Assembly: GCF_023487995.1 (NCBI RefSeq)
Contig: NZ_JAMFKN010000005.1
Span: 62,001-126,000 of the forward strand
From: Thermohalobaculum sediminis
GTDB lineage: Bacteria; Pseudomonadota; Alphaproteobacteria; Rhodobacterales; Rhodobacteraceae
Direction: 5' to 3'
DNA length: 64,000 nucleotides
The position numbers and the translations under genes were made by a program. The notes beneath the pieces are model-generated. The model saw only the letters and a list, made by a program, of their open reading frames with translations. It was not told where the DNA came from and did not search any database. Shown here piece after piece: positions 57,683 to 64,000 of this stretch. How positions within the stretch are numbered: position 1 is the first letter of the stretch; each line of letters begins with the position of its first letter.

Positions 57683-59016
57683 TCCCGCACGATGCCCGCG
57701 CCGCCCAGATCCAGCGCGACATGTACCGTGCCCTCGGCCGGGCGGGGCTCGGCGCGGAAGCCGAGCTCGGCGCACATCCGCAGCATGGTGCGGTTCTCGG
57801 GCAGGACCTCGCCGTAAAGCTCGCCGATCCCGCTCGCCCGGGCATAGTCGATGAGCCGCGTCATCAGCGCCCAGCCGAGGCCCTTGCCCTTGAGGTCCGA
57901 GCGCACGAGCACCGAATACTCGGCCCGCGCGAGGTCGGGGTCGGCGGCGAGGCGCGACACGCCGAGCAGCCCGCCGGTGCCGGGATCGAGCGCCACGAAG
58001 GCCATGGCGCGGGCGTAGTCGATCTGCGTGAGCTGCGCCAGCATCGCCATGGACGGCCGGCCGATCGGGGCGAAGAAGCGAAGGCGCAGATCGTCCGGGT
58101 CCATCCGCTCGAACGCCTCGAGATAGAGCGGCGCATCCTCGGGCCGGACCGGCCGGCACAGCGCCGTGCTGCCGTCGGCAAGCGCAAGCTCGCCCTCCCA
58201 CTCGGCCGGGTAGGGGCGGATCGCGAGGCGCGGGTTCGGCGCCGCCTCGTCGAGCCGGCCGGGGTCGATGAGGATGCGCGCGTCGAGCGCCACCACGCCC
58301 GAGGCGTCGGCGATCAGCGGGTTGATCTCGAGAGTGGTGATCATCGGGAGGGCGCAGGCGACCTCGCCAAGCCGGATCAACACCTGCGCGATGGCCGCGC
58401 GGTCGGCGGCGGGGCGGCCGGGATATCCGTCGAGCAAGCGCGCGATGCGCGTCCGGCCGATCAGGTCCTGCGCCAGCAGGGCGTCGAGTGGCGGCAGGGC
58501 CAGCGCCTTGTCGTCAACCAGCTCGACCGCGAGGCCGCCCGCGCCGAACAGGATCGCGGGGCCGAACGCCGCGTCCTCGGCCAGTCCCGCGATCAGCTCG
58601 TGCGCGTGGCGCCGGCGCAGCATCTCCTGCACCGTGACGCCGGTGACGCGGGCGCCCGGTGCGCGCGCCGCGACCTCGGCCAACATGCGCGCCGCCGCCG
58701 CCCCGACAGACGCGGGGCTGTCGAGGTCGAGGATCACGCCGCCCGCGTCCGACTTGTGAGCGATGTCGTCGGAAAGCACCTTGAGCGCGAAGCGGGCGAC
58801 GCCGTCGGCGGCGAGCCGCGTCGCGGCCCGCTGCGCGCCGTCGGGTCCGTCGGCGGTCAAGGTGCGCACGCAGGGGATGCCCGCGGCGGCCAGCACCGCC
58901 TTGGCCTCGGCCTCGTTCAGACGGGCCGTGCCGCGCGCCGCCGCCGCGCGGATCGTCCGGCGCGCGGCCTCCCAGTCGGGGCGCGCATCGGGCGCAAGCG
59001 CGGGGGGTACGCGCAT
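57679..59016 (-). CDS. Pka/PatZ-like protein, C-terminal part: ATP-grasp and GNAT acetyltransferase
   Basis: A 445-residue protein equal to the C-terminal half of Pka/PatZ lysine acetyltransferases: ATP-grasp domain of the ADP-forming acyl-CoA synthetase type (about 20-250; HKSDAGGVILDL, ALKVLSDDIAHKSD), then a GNAT domain (about 285-440) with VRSDLKGKGLGWALM for acetyl-CoA and LTQIDYARAMAF before it. The start ATG overlaps the stop of the upstream half (TGATG). The two halves together would give a split version of one enzyme that acetylates metabolic proteins. It may be a remnant of a disrupted gene. Confidence 0.85.
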   Translation of the reverse strand: MRVPPALAPDARPDWEAARRTIRAAAARGTARLNEAEAKAVLAAAGIPCVRTLTADGPDGAQRAATRLAADGVARFALKVLSDDIAHKSDAGGVILDLDSPASVGAAAARMLAEVAARAPGARVTGVTVQEMLRRRHAHELIAGLAEDAAFGPAILFGAGGLAVELVDDKALALPPLDALLAQDLIGRTRIARLLDGYPGRPAADRAAIAQVLIRLGEVACALPMITTLEINPLIADASGVVALDARILIDPGRLDEAAPNPRLAIRPYPAEWEGELALADGSTALCRPVRPEDAPLYLEAFERMDPDDLRLRFFAPIGRPSMAMLAQLTQIDYARAMAFVALDPGTGGLLGVSRLAADPDLARAEYSVLVRSDLKGKGLGWALMTRLIDYARASGIGELYGEVLPENRTMLRMCAELGFRAEPRPAEGTVHVALDLGGAGIVRD

Positions 59017-60047
59017 CAGCCGGTCGAGCAGGCGGCGTCGGCCCCAAGGTCGATGGGGTTGGCCGCCGGCAGGTCGCGCCCGAGGGCCGCGAGAGTCCCG
59101 GGCGAGAGCCGGGCGAGGCGCTCGCCCATGTCGGCAACGGCATCCGCCGCCAGCACGCCCGCGCCGGTGCCATTCGCGATGACCGCGAGCCGGTCGCCAT
59201 CGGCCGCGACGGGGTGGTCGAGGATCTCGGCGGCGTCGAACATCTCCTCGAGATCGCGGATGCGCAGGATCCCCGCGCGATCGAGCGCGGCGCCGACCAC
59301 CGCGTCGGCCGTCGCGTCGCGGTGGCGTCCCGCCTTGAGCGCGATCACCGGCTTGATCCGCGCCGCGGCGCGCGCCGCTGACATGAAGCGGCGCGCATCA
59401 GTGATGCCCTCGAGATAAAGCAGGATGGCGCGCGCCTCGGCGTCGGCCGCGAGATGGTCGATGAGGTCGGCGAGGCAGAGATCCGCCGCCTCGCCCAGCG
59501 ACACGATATGGCTGAAGCCGACGCCGCGCCCGGCCGCCCAGCCGATCATCGCGCCGACGATCGCTCCCGACTGCGACACCAGCGCAAGCCGCCCCGGCAG
59601 CGCCGCGCGGTGCGCGAGCGAGGCGTTTAGGCCGATCGGCGGGCGCAGCAGCCCGACGCTGCCCGGCCCGAGCAGGCGCACACCGTGGCGCCGCGCGGCC
59701 GCGAGCAGGCGCGGGCGCAGCCCGTTCGCATCGGTGATGCCGCCCGAGACGACGATCGCGGTGCGCCCCCCCGCCGCGCCGAACTCGTCGATTGCCGCCG
59801 GCACCGTGCGCGCGGGGCTGACGACTACCGCGAGCGGGGGCATCGGGTCGAGCGCGCCGACCGAGGCGATCGCACGCCGGCCCAGCACGCTGCGATGGCG
59901 GGGATTGACCGGGTGGATGTCGCCGGCGAAGCCGCCCGAGAGGAGGTTCTCGAACACCGCCCGTCCCGGCGAGCCCGTGCGCGCGCTCGGGCCGATCACC
60001 GCCACGGACGACGGCGAGAAGGCTGCGTCGAGGTCGCTGGGCGTCAT
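59016..60047 (-). CDS. Pka/PatZ-like protein, N-terminal part: CoA-binding and ligase-like domains, truncated
   Basis: A 343-residue protein: CoA-binding domain (about 1-125; SVAVIGPSARTGSPGRAVFENLL, 12-34 in part), a first succinyl-CoA-ligase-like domain (about 135-270; LALVSQSGAIVGAMIGWA), and the start of a third domain cut off after NPIDLGADA. The catalytic-His segment (ASHTGALAGSD-like) is absent: KAGRHRDATAD is followed directly by AVVGAALDRAG. Compared with E. coli Pka about 100 residues are missing between the halves. Likely an internal deletion with a frameshift, or a genuine two-gene form. Confidence 0.8.
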   Translation of the reverse strand: MTPSDLDAAFSPSSVAVIGPSARTGSPGRAVFENLLSGGFAGDIHPVNPRHRSVLGRRAIASVGALDPMPPLAVVVSPARTVPAAIDEFGAAGGRTAIVVSGGITDANGLRPRLLAAARRHGVRLLGPGSVGLLRPPIGLNASLAHRAALPGRLALVSQSGAIVGAMIGWAAGRGVGFSHIVSLGEAADLCLADLIDHLAADAEARAILLYLEGITDARRFMSAARAAARIKPVIALKAGRHRDATADAVVGAALDRAGILRIRDLEEMFDAAEILDHPVAADGDRLAVIANGTGAGVLAADAVADMGERLARLSPGTLAALGRDLPAANPIDLGADAACSTG

Positions 60048-60171
60048 CGGCCGCGGCGCTCCGGTCGCTCGCATTCTGCGCCGGGTGCAGGGCAGGGCTG
60101 CCCGGCGCGATCGCGACGCCCTCGGATTCGTGCGAGAGGGTCGCAGGCGCGGGCGCGCGCGGTCAAGGCGG

Positions 60172-61599
60172 TCAAGTCGGCGCAGTTGCGCCGGGCCGCG
60201 CCGGCGCGGGCTCCGCACGGTGTGGCGAGGCGGCGGGGGGTCGGGCCTCGTGGCCGCCGGGGATAGCCGGATCGCGCCACAGCCGCCAGTAGCGCCCGGG
60301 ACGGCACACGCGGCGCACGATCTCGGCGGCGGCGGCGCGTTGTCCCTCGGGGTGGAACAGCGAGCCGCGAATCTGGATCCAGTCGGCGGCGGCGCGCGCC
60401 CAGGCGTCGAACAGCTCCGGGTCGGGCCGTTGCGGCTGGGTCCAGAAGCTGTCGAGCGGGCGTCGATGCGTGAGGCCCGGGATGTCGTAGACCGCGTCGC
60501 CCATCACCCGCACCGGGCAGCCCAGCGAGAGCGCGGTCACGCCGCTCGTGGAATTCGTGGTCACGACGCCATGGGCCACCCGCATCATCGCGGCGAAGTT
60601 GCCGCCCCGGATCGTCTCGACGCGTCGGGCCACGCCATGGGCGCGCGCGATCCTTGCACCCACCTTGCCCCAGTCGGTCAGTCCCGGGTCGAAAGGATGG
60701 ACTTTGAGGACCAGCCGCATGTCGCTCGGCGCATGGCGCGCGAAGGAGGCGATCACCTCGCCGAGCATCTCGGACTGGCTCGAATAATCGCTCGAGGCGC
60801 GGATCTGGTAGTCGGTTTCGAGCTGGAGCGCGACCAAGGTCACCTGATGGCGGCGGGCGAGGCAGTCGCGCTCGACCCGGCGGGCGTGGTGCCGTGTCGT
60901 CCGCGCTCGCCAGAGCCTCGGCAGCCATCCCATGTACTCGACGACCGGCCACACCGCCTTGTCGCTGACGTAGCGCGGGAAGGCGAAGCGGCCGAACACA
61001 TGGGCGAGGTTGAAGCTCACCTCGCAGGCCGCCTCGAGCGCGAAGGGGTGTCCGAAGGCGGGGGCAAGCTCGGGCGGCGCGGGGTTTGCCGAGCTCGCCT
61101 CGGCGGCGAGGCGGCGCAGCGTTTCGGGGTCGCGGCTGAAGCCCGAGTTGCGGCCCATCGCGAAGGGCTCGAGCGTGAGCCAGTCGGGCCGCAGGTAGCC
61201 GTTCTCGACCACCCAGACGCGCAGGTCCCGGCGCCGCCGGGCAAGCCGCTGCGCGGCGAGGTGATAGGGCTGGCGGTCGGCGAAATAGAGGATGTCGGTC
61301 ACGGCCTCGCGCGTCACCAGCTCGTCGAGCCAGCCCTCCCATCGCGCGAGGCTTCCGCGATAGTTCAGCGTCGTGCCGCCGCCGTGCCAGAACAGCCAAT
61401 CGCCGAGCGAGACATTGACGTGCAGGAGCCGCACGCCCGCGGCCGTGAAGCCCTGGCCGAGCACAGACCAGAAGCCCGAGGCCGGGCCCTGCAGCATCAG
61501 GACGGTCTGGCCCCGGTTCCGGCGCGGCCGGGCCTTGGGCGGCGCCGGTGGTTCGGGCATGATCGCGTCGCGCGATCTGAGGGGCTGCGGCAGGTTCAT
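60172..61599 (-). CDS. kpsS: Capsular polysaccharide (K-antigen) biosynthesis/export protein, KpsS/LipB type
   Basis: A 475-residue protein of the KpsS family, beta-Kdo glycosyltransferases that make the lipid-anchor Kdo linker of group 2 capsules. Seen: VLMLQGPASGFWSVLGQGF and VNVSLGDWLFWHGG near the start (family signature), and the C-terminal LVLKVHPFDPGL...NSTSGVTALSLG, the donor-binding region of this GT-B group. GGAG lies before the ATG (61599). It lies close to an SDR and an alpha-oxoamine synthase, as in rhizobial rkp-1 loci. Confidence 0.85.
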   Translation of the reverse strand: MNLPQPLRSRDAIMPEPPAPPKARPRRNRGQTVLMLQGPASGFWSVLGQGFTAAGVRLLHVNVSLGDWLFWHGGGTTLNYRGSLARWEGWLDELVTREAVTDILYFADRQPYHLAAQRLARRRRDLRVWVVENGYLRPDWLTLEPFAMGRNSGFSRDPETLRRLAAEASSANPAPPELAPAFGHPFALEAACEVSFNLAHVFGRFAFPRYVSDKAVWPVVEYMGWLPRLWRARTTRHHARRVERDCLARRHQVTLVALQLETDYQIRASSDYSSQSEMLGEVIASFARHAPSDMRLVLKVHPFDPGLTDWGKVGARIARAHGVARRVETIRGGNFAAMMRVAHGVVTTNSTSGVTALSLGCPVRVMGDAVYDIPGLTHRRPLDSFWTQPQRPDPELFDAWARAAADWIQIRGSLFHPEGQRAAAAEIVRRVCRPGRYWRLWRDPAIPGGHEARPPAASPHRAEPAPARPGATAPT

Positions 61600-61721
61600 C
61601 GGCGGTCTATGCTCCTGCCCGGACAGGGGTCGGAAGAGGTGGCAGGGATGACGGCACCCAAAGGATCGTGGTCATCGGGCGGGCGGCATCGCCGGCCCGC
61701 GTCGCGCGGCGGGGTCGGGCG

Positions 61722-62528
61722 GTGAGCGCGGCCGGCCGCAGCGTCGTGCTGACCGGCGCGTCGGGCGGCATCGGCCGGGCGCTGGCGGTCGAGCTTGCCG
61801 CGCCGGGGGTGGCGATGCTGCTGACCGGGCGCGATGCCGACCGGCTCGCATCCGCCGCCGAGGCCGCGCGCGCGCGTGGCGCCGAGGTCGAGGCGGCGGC
61901 GCTCGACGTGACCGACGCCGCGGCCCTTGCCGCTGCGCTGGCGGCCTTCGACGCGGCGCACCCGGTCGATCTGGTGATCGCCAATGCCGGGATCTCGTCG
62001 GGCCGCCCGCCGGGGATGGCGGCCGAGCCGCCGGGAGCGATGCGCCGGCTGGTCGAGATCAACCTGATGGGCGCGGTCCACACCGTCGAGCCGCTGATCC
62101 CGGCCATGGTCGCGCGCCGGTGCGGGCGGATCGCGCTGATGGGCTCGCTGGCCGGGCTGAGGCCGCTGCCGGACATGCCGGCATACTCGGCCACCAAGGC
62201 CGCGCTGCGGGCATGGGGGACAAGCCTGCGCGGGGCGCTCGCGCCGCACGGGGTGGGCGTCACCGTGATCTCGCCGGGCTTCGTGACGACGCCGATGGCA
62301 CAGCGCCACCGCGGCCTCAAGCCGTTCGAGATGGACGCCGCCCGGGCCGCGCGCATCATTGGCCGCGGCCTTGCGCGCGGGCGCCCGCTCATCACCTTCC
62401 CGCTGCCGCTGGCCGCGCTGATCTGGCTGGGCAACCGCCTGCCGCCCGCGCTCTCGGACCTCGCGATCCGGGCGTTCCGCGCCGAGATCGAGGCCGAGGG
62501 CGGCGCCGGGACGGGCGAGGGGCGCTGA
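61722..62528 (+). CDS. Short-chain dehydrogenase, RkpH-like
   Basis: A 268-residue SDR with an intact catalytic set: TGASGGIGRA, NAG (SNAGIS) and YSATK. A GTG at 61722 is the preferred start; an in-frame GTG at 61668 adds 18 low-complexity residues. It is convergent with the alpha-oxoamine synthase gene and divergent from kpsS. In Sinorhizobium, the SDR RkpH sits with RkpG (alpha-oxoamine synthase) and KpsS-like RkpJ; the same trio is seen here, so a role in modifying the lipid of the capsule anchor is likely. Confidence 0.8.
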   Translation: MSAAGRSVVLTGASGGIGRALAVELAAPGVAMLLTGRDADRLASAAEAARARGAEVEAAALDVTDAAALAAALAAFDAAHPVDLVIANAGISSGRPPGMAAEPPGAMRRLVEINLMGAVHTVEPLIPAMVARRCGRIALMGSLAGLRPLPDMPAYSATKAALRAWGTSLRGALAPHGVGVTVISPGFVTTPMAQRHRGLKPFEMDAARAARIIGRGLARGRPLITFPLPLAALIWLGNRLPPALSDLAIRAFRAEIEAEGGAGTGEGR

Positions 62529-62543
62529 CGGCGGACCATGCCC

Positions 62544-63884
62544 TCAGCCCCTCAGCGCCGCGAGGCGGGCATCCACCTCGGGGATCAGCCGCGCCAGCGT
62601 CGCCACGGCATGGTCGATCTGCGAAGGGACGTGCTCGGAGGTCACGAAGAAGCGCAGCCGGGCAAGCTTCTCGGGGACCGCGGGATAGATGATCGGCAGT
62701 GCGCTGATCCCCGCCTCGTGCAGCAGGTGCGACGCCAGCGCCGCCCGCATCGAATGGCCGAGGATCACGGGCGTCACCGCCGTGCCCTGCGCGTGGCCCG
62801 TGTCGAGCCCCGCGGCGCGCGCGGCAGCAAGGAAGTGCTGGCCGTTCGCCCGCAGCCGCGCGACGCGCTCTGGCTCGCGCAGCATGATCTCGAGCGCCTT
62901 CGCCGCCGCGGCGGCGAGCGGCGCCGCGAGGCCGACCGAATAGACGAAGCCCGGCGCGTTGAAGCGCAGGATGTCGATCAGCGCCTGGCTGCCAGCGATG
63001 TATCCCCCACAGGCGCCCAGGGTCTTGGACAGCGTGCCCATCCAGATCTCGACGCGCCGCGGGTCGATGCCCTGCGCCTCGGCGATGCCTCGCCCGGTCG
63101 GCCCCAGCACGCCGAGGCCATGCGCCTCGTCGACCATGAGCCAGGCGCCGTGGCGGTCCTTGATCTCTACGAGGCGCGCGAGGTCGGGGCTGTCGCCGTC
63201 CATCGAGTAGAGCCCCTCGACCGCAATCAGCACGTTGCGATGCTGGCCCCGGACCTGTCCCAGCCGCTCGTCGAGCCAGTCGTAGTCGTTGTGCGGGAAG
63301 ACGAGGCGGTGCGACCCCGACAGCTTCGCCCCCTCGCCGATCGAGTTGTGCGAAAGCTGGTCCATCAGCACCAGGTCCTCGCGGTCGACCAGGGTCGCGA
63401 GGGTCGTCACGTTGGTGGCGTGGCCCGAGACGAAGGCAAGCGCGCTCTCGGCGCCATGGACCGCGGCAAGGGCCGCTTCGAGCGCCCGGTGGCCGGGCCG
63501 CTCGCCACCCACCAGCCGGCTCGCGCAGGCCGAGATGCCCTGGGTCCGCATCGCCTCGGCGGCAGCGGCCACGACCTCGGGGTGGCCGTTGAGGCCGAGA
63601 TAGTTGTAGGACGCGAAATTGAGCCGTGGCGCGCCATCGATCGCGAGCTCCGGCTCGGGTGGCCCGTCATGCAGCCGGAAGAAGGGCGACGTCATGCCCA
63701 GCATGTCGGCAGCGGCGCGGTGCAACGTCATGGCCTGGTAGCGCGGGAGCGTCGAGAAGTCGAAGGCTGCCGCCGGGGCCGGCGCGTCCTTCGGCACGTC
63801 CGCGCTTGCCGCGCCCCGCTGGCCCGCCCGCCCGCGATGGGCTTCCCGCAGATGGCTGATGAGGGCTGCGCGGGCCTCGCTCAC
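62544..63884 (-). CDS. Alpha-oxoamine synthase-family aminotransferase (RkpG/AONS-like)
   Basis: A 446-residue PLP enzyme of the 8-amino-7-oxononanoate synthase / 2-amino-3-ketobutyrate CoA ligase family. The PLP lysine lies in GTLSKTLGACGG (near residue 280). The N-terminal 65 residues are an extension relative to AONS. RkpG-type members condense an acyl thioester with an amino acid during K-antigen lipid synthesis. GTG start (63884) follows GGGAGGG and overlaps the stop of the upstream gene (GTGA). No bioA, bioB or bioD is nearby, which argues against biotin synthesis. Confidence 0.85.
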   Translation of the reverse strand: MSEARAALISHLREAHRGRAGQRGAASADVPKDAPAPAAAFDFSTLPRYQAMTLHRAAADMLGMTSPFFRLHDGPPEPELAIDGAPRLNFASYNYLGLNGHPEVVAAAAEAMRTQGISACASRLVGGERPGHRALEAALAAVHGAESALAFVSGHATNVTTLATLVDREDLVLMDQLSHNSIGEGAKLSGSHRLVFPHNDYDWLDERLGQVRGQHRNVLIAVEGLYSMDGDSPDLARLVEIKDRHGAWLMVDEAHGLGVLGPTGRGIAEAQGIDPRRVEIWMGTLSKTLGACGGYIAGSQALIDILRFNAPGFVYSVGLAAPLAAAAAKALEIMLREPERVARLRANGQHFLAAARAAGLDTGHAQGTAVTPVILGHSMRAALASHLLHEAGISALPIIYPAVPEKLARLRFFVTSEHVPSQIDHAVATLARLIPEVDARLAALRG

Positions 63885-64000
63885 TGCACCCTCCCGATCC
63901 GCTTCGCCCGGGCGCGGAGCTCCTCGACCGTGTGCTCGCCCACCTCGGCGTCGCCATGCTGCGCCCGCAGGCGCTCGACGGTGGCGTCCGCGGCGTCCGC
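63881..64000 (-). CDS. C-terminal end of an upstream gene (partial)
   Basis: The last 39 codons of a minus-strand gene whose start lies beyond the window; the stop overlaps the GTG of the alpha-oxoamine synthase gene. The visible end (GEHTVEELRARAKRIGRVQ) resembles a short helical terminus and could come from an acyl carrier protein or synthase of the same locus, as in rkp-1 regions, but it is too short to name. Confidence 0.5.
   Translation of the reverse strand, partial: ADAADATVERLRAQHGDAEVGEHTVEELRARAKRIGRVQ

Noticed and set aside
59016-60047. Loss of the catalytic His alone taken as a sign of decay
   Set aside because: Pka/PatZ acetyltransferases also lack this residue in their synthetase-like domain, so only the split and the missing part of the third domain count as unusual.
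61648-61725. 25-codon frame ending in the GTG start of the SDR gene
   Set aside because: It has a ribosome-like GGCAGGG but a random Arg/Ser/Gly composition; translational coupling is possible, yet there is not enough to call a gene.

Overview
The window is GC-rich, densely packed chromosomal DNA of an alphaproteobacterium, most likely of the Rhodobacterales (Rhodobacteraceae or a near relative). Evidence: the dnaA-dnaN-recF-gyrB block beside rpsT; the mutM/ubiE-ubiB-coaBC-dut block; the sulfur operon cysI-DUF934-cysH headed by a DUF2849 gene; an alphaproteobacterial LexA-type box (GTTC-N7-GTTY) before uvrA; a serC-serA pair with a structured leader; an Irr-type iron control element; and genes resembling the rhizobial rkp-1 K-antigen region at the right edge. 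Most genes are housekeeping. No insertion sequence, prophage, CRISPR array, tRNA or rRNA was seen.

Layout. 1-5.2 kb: N-terminal part of uvrA (SOS box), an lrgAB-like pair, a PhyH-type dioxygenase, ssb, a His-rich DUF3144 protein and a DUF2270 membrane protein. 5.4-8.8 kb: gyrA and a prolyl-4-hydroxylase-like oxygenase. 8.8-12.2 kb: assimilatory sulfate/sulfite reduction operon (minus strand) behind an AT-rich, dyad-rich promoter. 12.2-25 kb: folP-glmM, argC, a leucine-dehydrogenase-like enzyme, serC-serA, a dual CDGSH protein, an FNR-type regulator, apt and a TPP-dependent enzyme. 25.4-35.7 kb: glycerate kinase, a DMT exporter, then gyrB, recF, dnaN, dnaA, a rhodanese and rpsT, all on the minus strand. 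35.8-44.4 kb: echA and mutM (minus), then ubiE, ubiB, coaBC, dut, an Rrf2 regulator, cysK, a small membrane protein and a MoeB/ThiF protein (plus). 44.5-52.4 kb: a secreted phosphodiesterase-fold enzyme coupled to leuD, leuC, a regulator, the nfuA-tsaB-rimI group and a UspA. 52.4-60 kb: a TetR-SDR pair with matching operator-like sites, a CPA1 antiporter with a cyclic-nucleotide-binding domain, a tandem Usp behind an FNR-type site, and a Pka/PatZ-type lysine acetyltransferase split into two reading frames. 60-64 kb: KpsS-like, SDR and alpha-oxoamine-synthase genes that look like an rkp-1 (K-antigen) module continuing beyond the window.

How the genes connect. Cysteine metabolism appears twice: the reductive operon at 8.8-12 kb and cysK at 42.3 kb, the latter directly behind an Rrf2 regulator that has no Fe-S cysteine cluster and so resembles CymR more than IscR. 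Iron and redox control shows in the Irr-type box before nfuA, the FNR-type regulator with an unusual cysteine set, and the FNR-type site before the tandem Usp. DNA metabolism (gyrA, gyrB, dnaA, dnaN, recF, ssb, uvrA, mutM, dut) is concentrated here, which suggests the chromosomal origin is not far away, although I found no convincing DnaA-box cluster.

Most unusual items: (i) the split and internally shortened lysine acetyltransferase next to a Usp gene; (ii) an SDR whose catalytic lysine is asparagine, paired with an apparently leaderless tetR gene; (iii) a 29-bp perfect inverted repeat behind gyrB; (iv) the cys-operon promoter dyads together with the cysteine-free Rrf2 regulator. I found no clear new multi-gene defence or mobile system.
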